From positions 30,208 to 46,669 of the forward strand of contig PAPL01000016.1 of the NCBI GenBank assembly GCA_002708885.1: a stretch of DNA of 16,462 nucleotides, in the 5' to 3' direction. Positions 1 through 6,734 of this stretch are shown piece after piece. The notes beneath the pieces were generated by a model. It worked only from the letters and a program-made list of their open reading frames with translations. It was not told where the DNA came from and made no database searches. The DNA comes from Verrucomicrobiales bacterium (GTDB lineage Bacteria > Verrucomicrobiota > Verrucomicrobiia > Verrucomicrobiales > DEV007). The position numbers were made by a program, and so were the translations under genes. Position 1 is the first letter of the stretch. The number at the start of each line of letters is the position of its first letter.

Positions 1-920
1 TGATTAAGAAAAGCCGTGTCTTTATAAGGCACTATAACTGGCAAACCAGCTGATAAGTATTCCCTAAGCTTAAGAACGCAAGCCTCATTCATGCCATTTT
101 CATACAGGCCTGCTGATCCGATTCCTGCTACTGCATTTTTAAAGATCTCCAAAAACTCGTCTTTCTCCAGAAAAGGATGAACTTTGATATTTTCAGGCAG
201 CTCAAGATAACCCACATCAAACCCCGTAATTAAATCAAATTGAAGTTCACCTACAGATTTTTCTGCTAATTCAATCAAATTATCTAGGCCATGCCATGGC
301 TGTATACCTGAGCTTATAAAAACTAATCTAGGAATGGAAATCTCCTGAGCCGAATAATCAATTGGTTTTTGCTCTTTATCAAGTGGAATAGAATTTGGAA
401 TATAGCAATGAGGTTTATTCCATTTATCGTATTGGCCCAATTGAAGATATTCTTTACAAACTGAGACAAAACCTGAACAACATTTATCAAATTTTTTGTA
501 AGTTAATAGATAATACCAGTATCTAATTTTCTCTATCCAGTTCTCTCTGGATCGCCTCCTAAACTCACCTTGGAAAAAAGTATTTATTTCAATAATAGTA
601 GGAATCCTTTCCATCAATCGGGCCAAAGGTCTTTTGTGAAACTCCCAACGCAAATAAACTATATCCGGAGTATACTTTATAACCTGATCACAAAGGTTAG
701 TATAAACTTTACGATTCTTAAAGGCAGCAAAAATAGAACTCCATACACGATCTTTTTTAAAAAAGGTAACCCCATTGACAGCCTTGATAATCTCCTCGGT
801 AGCACAAAAAATTTTTACTTCATGGCCCAATTTTTTCCATTCGCGTACTTGCCTCAATACCTTTCTGGTGACTCCGTCATTATGACCAAGGTTCCATGTA
901 ATTATATAAGCTATTTTCAT
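1..920 (-). CDS. Glycosyltransferase, GT4-like (3' end outside window)
   Basis: The minus strand is open from an ATG at 920 to the window edge: 306 full codons with no stop. The start reads MKIAYIITWNLGHNDGVTRK, a first beta-strand and glycine-containing loop as in GT-B fold enzymes. It is followed by a K-L-G-H-E-V-K-I-F strand typical of GT4 N-terminal domains ('..lGHeV.v..'). About residue 275 onward, E-N-G-M-N-E-A-C-V-L-K-L-R-E-Y and then S-A-G-L-P-V-I-V match the C-terminal nucleotide-sugar-binding motif of GT4 enzymes (KL-EY--aGlPVi). Perhaps 60-80 C-terminal residues lie beyond position 1. It is expected to add a sugar to a lipid-linked chain on the cytoplasmic face of the inner membrane. 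Donor and acceptor cannot be read from sequence. It lies 30 bp after wecB on the same strand, so it is probably in the same operon. There is no clear Shine-Dalgarno. Confidence 0.85.
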   Translation of the reverse strand, partial: MKIAYIITWNLGHNDGVTRKVLRQVREWKKLGHEVKIFCATEEIIKAVNGVTFFKKDRVWSSIFAAFKNRKVYTNLCDQVIKYTPDIVYLRWEFHKRPLARLMERIPTIIEINTFFQGEFRRRSRENWIEKIRYWYYLLTYKKFDKCCSGFVSVCKEYLQLGQYDKWNKPHCYIPNSIPLDKEQKPIDYSAQEISIPRLVFISSGIQPWHGLDNLIELAEKSVGELQFDLITGFDVGYLELPENIKVHPFLEKDEFLEIFKNAVAGIGSAGLYENGMNEACVLKLREYLSAGLPVIVPYKDTAFLN

Positions 921-950
921 TCTCTAACGGAATAATGAACGAAATAAGAT

Positions 951-2024
951 CTATTTCTGAAACAACTCATTGATAGCTGAAACGCACCGAGGAGCCGAAT
1001 TTCCATCTCCATAAAGTGCCGATTTAAACGATACCTGATTTGTCTTTTCAACGGCAGCAAGAATAAGTTGAGCATCAGACCCAACTAACTGATTAGCGTT
1101 ATCATCGAGTGTCTCGACCCATTCCGTTTCTTCTCGCAAAGTTATACAAGGCTTATGAGCCCAATACGCTTCCTTTTGCAAGCCGCCCGAATCAGTAAAC
1201 ACACGCGAGGCCCCATTCATAAGAGCTGTCATTGATAAATAACTCAAAGGCTCACAAATAATAATGTTATCAGATAAAAAAACATTAGCCTTGGCTATCG
1301 CATCGCGTGTCCTAGGGTGAACAGGAAAAATCAAGGGGGTTTTTATTTCATTTAGAGCTCCAAATATTGAATCTAATCGTGATTTTTCATCAGTGTTATC
1401 AGCGCGGTGCAAAGTCAAAAGGTCATAAGCCTGCTCCCAATCAAAGCCCTCAATTGAAGGTAAATAATTTGAATTATTCTTAACTATGCTGTTAGCAAGA
1501 TTCGCAGCATCGGCCATCACATCACCGACCATCATGACCCCATCATTGATTCCTTCTTTTGTCAAATTTTCCACAGCGGTTTCGCTAGGACAAAGTAAAA
1601 GAGATGAGACGTGATCGGTCAGTATTCTATTAATTTCCTCCGGCATATTTTTATTATAGCTACGGATACCTGCCTCCATGTGAGCAACAGGGACGTGTAA
1701 CTTTGCGGCCGCGAGGGAACCTGAAAGGGTTGAATTCGTGTCCCCGTAAACTAAGACACAGTCCGGTCTCTCTTTTTCTATGACATCTTCTACAGATTCT
1801 AACATCCTACCAGTCATGCGACCGTGCGACCCTCCGGAAATTGCAAGATTATATTTTGGCTCTGGTATATTTAATTCATCAAAAAAGACTTGAGACATTT
1901 CATAATCGAAATGCTGCCCAGTATGGACCAGAATTTCATCCGTTCCCGCCTCAATCATCGCCGCACTGACGGGAGCAGCTTTAACAAATTGAGGCCGGGC
2001 CCCAAGAACTGTGACACATTTCAT
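951..2024 (-). CDS. wecB: UDP-N-acetylglucosamine 2-epimerase (non-hydrolysing)
   Basis: This enzyme interconverts UDP-GlcNAc and UDP-ManNAc in the cytoplasm and so supplies ManNAc for surface polysaccharides. The 357 residues fit the family's usual 360-380. Visible motifs are GARPQFVKAAPVS (residues 8-20), HTGQH (34-38), YGDTNS (93-98), HMEAGIRS (115-122), MPEEINR (127-133), LHRADN (205-210), PVHPRT (234-239), TDSGGLQKEA (277-286) and the C-terminal YGDGN. By position, Asp95, Glu117, Glu130 and His206 correspond to the catalytic Asp95, Glu117, Glu131 and His213 of E. coli WecB, so the enzyme should be active. The form GARPQF with HRADN, instead of GTRPE with HRREN, places it in the subgroup common outside enteric bacteria. 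It sits 23 bp after the flippase gene and 30 bp before a glycosyltransferase gene. Its product could feed the TagA-type transferase encoded earlier in the same operon. No WecC-type dehydrogenase is in the window. Confidence 0.95.
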   Translation of the reverse strand: MKCVTVLGARPQFVKAAPVSAAMIEAGTDEILVHTGQHFDYEMSQVFFDELNIPEPKYNLAISGGSHGRMTGRMLESVEDVIEKERPDCVLVYGDTNSTLSGSLAAAKLHVPVAHMEAGIRSYNKNMPEEINRILTDHVSSLLLCPSETAVENLTKEGINDGVMMVGDVMADAANLANSIVKNNSNYLPSIEGFDWEQAYDLLTLHRADNTDEKSRLDSIFGALNEIKTPLIFPVHPRTRDAIAKANVFLSDNIIICEPLSYLSMTALMNGASRVFTDSGGLQKEAYWAHKPCITLREETEWVETLDDNANQLVGSDAQLILAAVEKTNQVSFKSALYGDGNSAPRCVSAINELFQK

Positions 2025-2047
2025 TGTAATTATTTAAGACAAAATCT

Positions 2048-3520
2048 TTACCGAAGCTTCGACTTTAATTGTTTATATATGTGAAGGCAATCCTCACGAA
2101 AGAAAACCGCCATCAGAGCACTCACTCCACAGGTATAAATAGAACCTTTGATTATACCTGAAAATAGTGCCGATCTAATCTCAAAAAGATCACTTAAGTA
2201 CCAAGTACCCAAAGCCACTACACCGGACACTGTACCCACAGCAAAAATATACCGATAAGGCAGAAAAGCGCTCCACCTAGATTCAACAAATTTACTACAA
2301 TGAATAATGCAATAAGGAACAACAAAAAACCAAACAACTGCCACAGTTCCCCAAGCAGCCCCAGACATACCAAAGTGTCTTACCAACAGATAAGTAATAA
2401 CCGTGTTCAAGATAAGAGTAATAATTGCCCTTAGAAGAACAAGGTGCGTCTTTCCGGCACCTTGGAATAACATACCAAAATAAGCGACCCTCGCTGGAAG
2501 CGTTAGCATATAAATTCTAAAAGGATCAGCACTTTCTTTAAAACTTTCTGAATAAAGAACCACCATTAATTCCTCAGAAACCAAGTAAAAGAGAAAACCC
2601 GCGGGCAATAACAATAAAGCCACTCTCTTTACCATCAGTTTCCACAATCCTAGAGCCTTAGATTTATCCTTATTGCTAAATGCAGTGACAATTTCGGGCA
2701 ACATTACTGAACCTGCAGCAACTGTTATCGCTGATATTAAAGGAACTTCCATAGCCCCATTCACAAAGACCGCATACTCCTCAGTGGTACAAAATAAGGA
2801 CACTATCACTTTAGCAATAGCCAGAGCCATGCCCTCTATCATTGCACCCAGACCAAGAGGAACCGCATACTTTAATTGCTTATTAACACCAGCAAAAGAA
2901 GGCAATGCAGACGCTCCTCCGCTTTTTGCGGTTGCCTGCCAAATAAAACCTATTCCAATAATCGATCCCGCAAAACATACCATTGCCTGAACACTCAAAG
3001 AAATATTCACCGAAGCATATATGACAACCGATAGGACAACTGAGAAAGCCATGAATATTCTAAAAAATGCTGTGAATATTGCACTAGTCTTGGCCTGGCC
3101 GACTGACACCAGAGCAGATGAAATGAAGAGCAGAATTAGAGTCGCTGGACCGTAAAGCGCTAGCCAGGGAATGGTCCGCTCAAGATCCGGATTGCCGAAC
3201 CAAATAGGTATAAACATAGGACCTATCGTTATGCAAAACAAAGCAAACAATAACGCACTACCCAATAATGCAGTTAGTCCATTAATTAAAATACTCCTCT
3301 CTTTACCTGGGTTCCTTGGAACAAAATAAAAAGTCGCCGCCGGCAATCCCAACGCTAACAATGGTGCTATGAATGTGAAAACAAGTAAGGTCTGTTGGTA
3401 CGTTCCATATTCCGCCTTTGTCTCCAATACACGTGAAAGTGCCACTGCAACGGCAAGCGTAGACAGTGTCGTAATTACCTGTGAAGCAGAAAGGTATGCT
3501 GTCTTCTTAATACGAGACAT
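2048..3520 (-). CDS. Wzx-type polysaccharide flippase (MOP superfamily)
   Basis: A 490-residue, strongly hydrophobic protein with about 12-14 predicted membrane segments spread over its length. This is the size and layout of Wzx/oligosaccharide flippases of the MATE/MOP superfamily. The N-terminus (MSRIKKTAYLSASQVITTL, then A-L-S-R-V-L-E-T-K-A-E-Y-G-T-Y-Q-Q) follows the family pattern in which helix 1 ends in 'laR.L...eyG.y'. Another typical feature is the charged cytoplasmic loop near residues 285-297 (S-N-K-D-K-S-K-A-L-G-L-W-K) between transmembrane halves. The role is to move an undecaprenyl-diphosphate-linked repeat unit or glycan from the inner to the outer face of the cytoplasmic membrane. 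It lies between the secreted coiled-coil protein gene (71 bp gap) and wecB (23 bp gap), all on the same strand. No Wzy polymerase or Wza/Wzc export gene is visible, so whether the polymer is made by a Wzy-dependent route cannot be decided here. The substrate is unknown. Confidence 0.9.
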   Translation of the reverse strand: MSRIKKTAYLSASQVITTLSTLAVAVALSRVLETKAEYGTYQQTLLVFTFIAPLLALGLPAATFYFVPRNPGKERSILINGLTALLGSALLFALFCITIGPMFIPIWFGNPDLERTIPWLALYGPATLILLFISSALVSVGQAKTSAIFTAFFRIFMAFSVVLSVVIYASVNISLSVQAMVCFAGSIIGIGFIWQATAKSGGASALPSFAGVNKQLKYAVPLGLGAMIEGMALAIAKVIVSLFCTTEEYAVFVNGAMEVPLISAITVAAGSVMLPEIVTAFSNKDKSKALGLWKLMVKRVALLLLPAGFLFYLVSEELMVVLYSESFKESADPFRIYMLTLPARVAYFGMLFQGAGKTHLVLLRAIITLILNTVITYLLVRHFGMSGAAWGTVAVVWFFVVPYCIIHCSKFVESRWSAFLPYRYIFAVGTVSGVVALGTWYLSDLFEIRSALFSGIIKGSIYTCGVSALMAVFFREDCLHIYKQLKSKLR

Positions 3521-3591
3521 GGATGTTTGATCTAAAAAACCAAGTGATAAAGTCTCCTAATCAATTGGCTCAACAAATTTAATGGGGCCTT

Positions 3592-4506
3592 CTAACGCGC
3601 CTCGATCTCAACAATCTGGAAATTTTTATTTGCCGTGTTGAATAGACCAAGAACCTTTATCTTTCTTATGCTGGCAGGAGCAAAATTATGTTTCTGCCAA
3701 CCGCTAGAAGGCTTTTTCGAATGATCAGATATCATCTCCCAATCACCTCCTTCACGACGTGATACAAAGAGCTGGTAGGCATATTTCCTTGATCGATCCT
3801 TGTCATATAAGAGAAAATTTATCTCCCCAATCTTATGGTTCTTTGGAAAAGTAACGATGAACTCGGACGGGTAAGATCCCCAAGCAAAGCCTTCGCTACC
3901 ACTATGTCTTAAATCACCATCAATTAAGGATTCAGCAGATTGAAAAGCCTTAGCAGTTGCACCCTCGGAGGCAAGAGCATAATCAACTTTGCCTGCCTTA
4001 TCACTCTTTGTATCGCTTCCTTCATTTCCATCACGCAAAGCAATCCTCTCACGGAACGATTTTAATTCATTTTTTGCGAGTAGTGCCTGATCCAGTTTAG
4101 ATGATTTTGTGAGTCTAGTTACAAGACTAGTTAATGCTTTTTCGTATTTGGCCTCCCAATTTCTAATTACAGCCAAAGATTCTCTTTTGAATCTGGATGA
4201 GAGTGCATTCAATTGGGTGGGAGAATCAGGTAATCCGACTAGAACTTCTGTGCCTTTAACCGAAGATAAGCGTGTCCTTTCTTCTCTAATCAATAAGGCA
4301 TCTTCGAGTTTCTGGCTCTGAGCAAGAGTTTTTTCCAAATTAAGCAATGATTGAAGATGCCGCTTCATGAGTGGGCTCAGAACTTCATCAATTTTTTTAT
4401 TAAATCCCGCCTTGAGCCGCTCAAGGTCTGATTCTTGGGCATGGCCTCGAATTTCAATCCCAGACATTATTAACAATGTCACAAAAATTAAATTCAAGGT
4501 CCTCAT
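3592..4506 (-). CDS. Secreted coiled-coil protein with C-terminal discoidin-like domain
   Basis: I chose the ATG at 4506 over an in-frame TTG at 4542. From 4506 the protein starts with a clean signal peptide (MRTLNLIFVTLLIMSG, probable cleavage after G-H-A-Q); the TTG would add 12 unlikely residues. Of 304 residues, about 25-165 are charged and helical. They carry two related helical repeats, each with an 'S-x-K-L-(E/D)-x-A-L-L-x-(R/K)-x-E' core (S-Q-K-L-E-D-A-L-L-I-R-E-E and S-K-L-D-Q-A-L-L-A-K-N-E). From memory this motif recurs in secreted proteins of Planctomycetota and Verrucomicrobiota. A low-complexity linker follows. The last ~125 residues (from about V-D-Y-A-L-A-S-E-G-A-T-A) look like an F5/8-type/discoidin galactose-binding jelly roll ('lIDGDlr...W.sYPseF.v.F', then W-Q-K-H-N-F, ending in the F-Q-I-V-E-I-E-A strand). 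It should lie in the periplasm or at the cell surface. Its place inside the polysaccharide operon suggests glycan binding, but this is inference; no catalytic site is recognised. Confidence 0.68.
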   Translation of the reverse strand: MRTLNLIFVTLLIMSGIEIRGHAQESDLERLKAGFNKKIDEVLSPLMKRHLQSLLNLEKTLAQSQKLEDALLIREERTRLSSVKGTEVLVGLPDSPTQLNALSSRFKRESLAVIRNWEAKYEKALTSLVTRLTKSSKLDQALLAKNELKSFRERIALRDGNEGSDTKSDKAGKVDYALASEGATAKAFQSAESLIDGDLRHSGSEGFAWGSYPSEFIVTFPKNHKIGEINFLLYDKDRSRKYAYQLFVSRREGGDWEMISDHSKKPSSGWQKHNFAPASIRKIKVLGLFNTANKNFQIVEIEAR

Positions 4507-4589
4507 AATTAAAATATTATTACAACTAGTAAATCTCGCCAAGCATTTGATGAACTATTCCTAGATATTTTATTCTAGAATCAGCATCA

Positions 4590-5435
4590 TTAATGTTCAT
4601 CAGCATCTCGCAAAGGGTAATTACGTAAATTCAATAGCTGCAAAATTGCTCTTATAATGAATAATGGATTATTTTTTAAGTATCGCCTCCAGAGCCTCTT
4701 AGGTTCTTTACAAAGTCTATAGAACCATTCCATTCCACAGGACTGTAACCATGATGGCGCCTGAGGGATTAATCCGGCATGAAAATCAAAAGCTGCACCC
4801 ACACCAAAAAATATTTTGGCGCCCTCAAATGAACGATCGCCTCCTTTGCCAAACCTTCCTAAAATCTTACTCATGAACTTCTCTTGTTTTGGTGTACTAA
4901 GACCGACCCAAACACAATGAGCTCCAGAAGAATTAATAATATCACGAACACTCCTTTCCTCATTCTCGCTTAGGGGTCTAAATGGTGGAGTATATGTCCC
5001 TACCACTTCTAATCCGGGGAATTTTTTTGTTAATTTATCTCTTAATTTTTCCGCAACACCTTCTCTGCCTCCAAAGAAAAAATGACGGATCCCATTCTCA
5101 ACAGATTCAGAGCAAATACGTAACATTAGATCAGGACCATAAACTCTGGAGATGCCTTCATGACCGAGAATTTTTCCGTACCAAACCATTGGCATTCCAT
5201 CCGGAGTATTCAAAAACGTATTATTTAGAATTTTTTTAAATGAGGAATCAGATTGCGCTTCAGTAACACCATGGACTCCTGTAACACCCACATAACCTTG
5301 CAATTCAGATCGTATCGCAGCATGTATAATTTCAGATGCCGTGTCCAGATTGATAGGGCTAATACCTACACCAAGTACATTGACTCTTTTCTCAAGACAC
5401 TGGTCGTCGATTGCTAGTTTTAAATCTTCGTTCAT
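4590..5435 (-). CDS. WecG/TagA/CpsF family glycosyltransferase (GT26)
   Basis: This family (TagA, WecG, CpsF) adds N-acetylmannosamine or a relative to an undecaprenyl-diphosphate-linked sugar, an early step in making teichoic acid linkage units, enterobacterial common antigen and capsules. Motifs, numbered from the longer possible start at 5465, are V-L-G-V-G-I (30-35), TPDGMP (87-92, Asp89 matching the TagA catalytic base), R-V-Y-G-P-D-L (107-113), G-L-S-T-P-K-Q-E (188-195), GVGAAFDFHAG (221-231) and EWFYRLCKEPKRLWRRY (246-262). The C-terminus has a hydrophobic stretch (LFIIRAILQLLNL), as in relatives that dock on the membrane with their tail. Two in-frame ATGs exist, at 5465 and 5435. I prefer 5435, because the ten residues between them are an unusual Gly-Gly-Gly-Ser stretch whose DNA is the ops-like element and looks like leader rather than coding sequence. 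Neither start has a good Shine-Dalgarno. It follows the UpxY-like gene and is the first enzyme of the operon; WecB from the same operon would make its likely donor. Confidence 0.93.
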   Translation of the reverse strand: MNEDLKLAIDDQCLEKRVNVLGVGISPINLDTASEIIHAAIRSELQGYVGVTGVHGVTEAQSDSSFKKILNNTFLNTPDGMPMVWYGKILGHEGISRVYGPDLMLRICSESVENGIRHFFFGGREGVAEKLRDKLTKKFPGLEVVGTYTPPFRPLSENEERSVRDIINSSGAHCVWVGLSTPKQEKFMSKILGRFGKGGDRSFEGAKIFFGVGAAFDFHAGLIPQAPSWLQSCGMEWFYRLCKEPKRLWRRYLKNNPLFIIRAILQLLNLRNYPLRDADEH

Positions 5436-5444
5436 CAAATTAAT

Positions 5445-5459
5445 CAAGCTACCGCCCCC
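5445..5459 (-). promoter_or_regulatory. ops/JUMPstart-like antitermination loading site
   Basis: Read in the direction of transcription, the sequence is GGGGGCGGTAGCTTG. The E. coli ops element, which recruits RfaH to paused RNA polymerase, is GGCGGTAGCGTG, and the longer JUMPstart element ends in GGGGCGGTAGCGTG. The match is 11 of 12 over the ops core and 13 of 14 with the flanking Gs. The only change is T for G at core position 10. The pause-type bases are kept: G at core position 2 (-10) and T-G at positions 11-12 (-1/+1). It is on the sense strand, 86 bp after the stop codon of a RfaH/UpxY-type gene and just before the first polysaccharide enzyme gene. It is a GC-rich island in AT-rich DNA, and I see no second GGCGGTAG on either strand of the window. 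Function is inferred by analogy; ops has been defined in gamma-proteobacteria, and chance similarity is possible. Confidence 0.5.
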
Positions 5460-5544
5460 GGTCATTCATGCTAATTTCTGCAAGAAACCGATTCACTTTC
5501 TGATATAAGGAAAAAATCAATTATTTCCTATTAGTGGATATGCA

Positions 5545-6099
5545 TCAGTGAACATCCAAAGAAAGGACTGGATTCCCCTTTGCTTTCACATCTGCTATTG
5601 AAACTTGAACTTTATTCACACGCCCAAGAAAATCTAAAAGAAGCCATACCCGCTTATCTGAATGACATAAGTCCGCGACAGCGCCACGCATTCCCTTAAA
5701 TGGCCCAAGGCAAATCTCTGCCTCCTCACCAATGCTAGGAATGATCTCAATGCTCTTAAGGTCTTTTCCTCCAATAGTTTCACGCAATTGTGAAATTATC
5801 GAATCGGAAACCGATGCAAATTCATTACCAAATTTAAGAACATTCAAAACAGCATTTGAATAACTCACTGCGCGTAAATTTTTCTGGGCACAAAAGTAAG
5901 CGAAAATATATCCTGGAAAGAGAGCCTCAATAAAATCAACCTTTCCTCGCGGGGTCATTTTACGGAATTTTAAGCGAGGGCAATAAGCTTCGATCCCTAG
6001 CCGCTCCTTGAGCACATGCGCCGCAATGTGCTCAGACTTTGGCTTAGTCCTTAAAACATACCAACGAGCTCCAGATGAAATTTGATTATCCATTTTCAC
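5545..6099 (-). CDS. UpxY/RfaH-type NusG paralog (specialised transcription antiterminator)
   Basis: A 184-residue two-domain NusG-family protein. The NGN domain (about 11-107) begins WYVLRTKPKSEHIAA and continues with E-A-Y-C-P-R-L and F-P-G-Y-I-F-A-Y-F, the usual hallmarks ('WYv..t.p..E..a...L', 'lFpGYiFv'). The KOW domain (about 122-150) contains LGPFKGMRGAV ('GpfkG..G.v'). General NusG sits in the secE-rplK region, whereas this copy heads a polysaccharide operon, as UpxY (Bacteroides), RfaH (enterics) and LoaP (Firmicutes) do. It should bind the RNA polymerase clamp helices and suppress pausing and termination in the downstream glycan genes. The first codon is a GTG at 6099 with TAGG upstream; an ATG two codons on (6093) is equally possible. 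The gene begins 15 bp after the GbsR-type gene, so the two are co-transcribed. An ops-like sequence lies just downstream. Family assignment is firm; the target operon is inferred from position. Confidence 0.87.
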   Translation of the reverse strand: MKMDNQISSGARWYVLRTKPKSEHIAAHVLKERLGIEAYCPRLKFRKMTPRGKVDFIEALFPGYIFAYFCAQKNLRAVSYSNAVLNVLKFGNEFASVSDSIISQLRETIGGKDLKSIEIIPSIGEEAEICLGPFKGMRGAVADLCHSDKRVWLLLDFLGRVNKVQVSIADVKAKGNPVLSLDVH

Positions 6100-6114
6100 A
6101 CCATTGCCTATAAA

Positions 6115-6666
6115 TCATACCTGTGTAGTCCTCCCAAGAAATCTATTCACAATTTTTAGTAACATTCCGCCCCTGCGTCGCCAGTTTCCAATCCGTCTTA
6201 TTCGTTCTTGGAAAAAATCTGCATTCGGTGATATATCATTCTTCGCCATTGCCTTCAGTTCGTTCAATCTGATAGCAACGCTTTCAAGATTAGGATTCAA
6301 TTCACCTTTTATGAATCCGTTAGCTAGCTTCTTCAACTCAGCAACCGCCGTGAAATGGTCCCTCCGGTCTCCGCTCACATATACAGGTTTCACTGCTCCC
6401 AAATTACGAAGAAAACGCAAGCCTTGACTCACTGATCCTTTGGAAATTTGTAGCTTCCTTACGATAACATCCAAGGCAAGAGGATCAGGTGAAATAAATA
6501 AAAGGCCATAAATTTCCCCAATGGACTTAGGTAATCCCAAAACCCTAACCCCATTGACAAATAGAGCTATCACTTCTCTTTGTATTTTTTCGAGTGGCTC
6601 AGAATCCTTTGATTTGTTAGAAAATTGTTCAGTGTCCTGAACCTGGACTTGTGGAGTCGAACTCAT
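6115..6666 (-). CDS. GbsR/MarR-type winged-helix transcriptional regulator
   Basis: A 183-residue protein with a winged-helix domain at about residues 30-105. The sequence S-I-G-E-I-Y-G-L-L-F (48-57), the recognition-helix region S-K-G-S-V-S-Q-G-L-R-F-L (75-86), N-L-G-A-V (88-92) and a wing with S-G-D-R-R-D-H-F (98-105) follow the GbsR group of MarR-like repressors ('iG.iyGlL..s..plt...i...L..SkgsvS..Lr.L...G.v'). The N-terminal 25 residues are polar and probably disordered. The C-terminus is basic (RRIGNWRRRG), which may add DNA or RNA contacts. GbsR of Bacillus controls choline/glycine betaine genes, but the family is wide and the ligand here cannot be read. The gene opens the polysaccharide locus, is followed after 15 bp by the UpxY-type gene, and is preceded by a perfect inverted repeat that could be its own operator. 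It starts 68 bp after the dnaE stop. I infer control of the glycan operon and autoregulation; neither is shown. Confidence 0.8.
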   Translation of the reverse strand: MSSTPQVQVQDTEQFSNKSKDSEPLEKIQREVIALFVNGVRVLGLPKSIGEIYGLLFISPDPLALDVIVRKLQISKGSVSQGLRFLRNLGAVKPVYVSGDRRDHFTAVAELKKLANGFIKGELNPNLESVAIRLNELKAMAKNDISPNADFFQERIRRIGNWRRRGGMLLKIVNRFLGRTTQV

Positions 6667-6697
6667 AAAGAAGGTTCGTAAGTTACCCTCTTAATCA

Positions 6698-6723
6698 TTT
6701 TGTTCAATTTTTTTTGAACAAAA
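6698..6723. promoter_or_regulatory. Perfect inverted repeat, candidate operator of the GbsR-type gene
   Basis: The two 10-bp arms TTTTGTTCAA (6698-6707) and TTGAACAAAA (6714-6723) are exact reverse complements around a T6 spacer. The repeat lies in the 68-bp gap between the dnaE stop and the regulator's ATG, ending 32 bp before that ATG. On the transcribed (minus) strand the stem is A/T-rich, has a poly-A loop and is not followed by a T run, so it does not look like a dnaE terminator. A possible promoter on the minus strand (TTGGAT at 6750-6745, 16-bp spacer, TATAGT at 6728-6723) would place the transcription start inside the repeat. That is a usual arrangement for a repressor binding its own promoter. 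The promoter match is weak and the operator role is inferred. Confidence 0.42.
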
Positions 6724-6734
6724 CTATAATCTCC

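Noticed and set aside
570..935. Plus-strand open frame of 121 codons
   Set aside because: It lies wholly opposite the glycosyltransferase, whose minus-strand frame is open over 306 codons and shows family motifs.
4507..4542. Longer start (TTG at 4542) for the coiled-coil/discoidin-like protein
   Set aside because: It places 12 polar residues before an otherwise clean signal peptide; the ATG at 4506 fits export better.
4558..4581. CTAGA/TCTAG inverted repeat between the TagA-type gene and the coiled-coil protein gene
   Set aside because: A 5-bp arm in AT-rich DNA is expected by chance, and no T run or conserved context supports a role.
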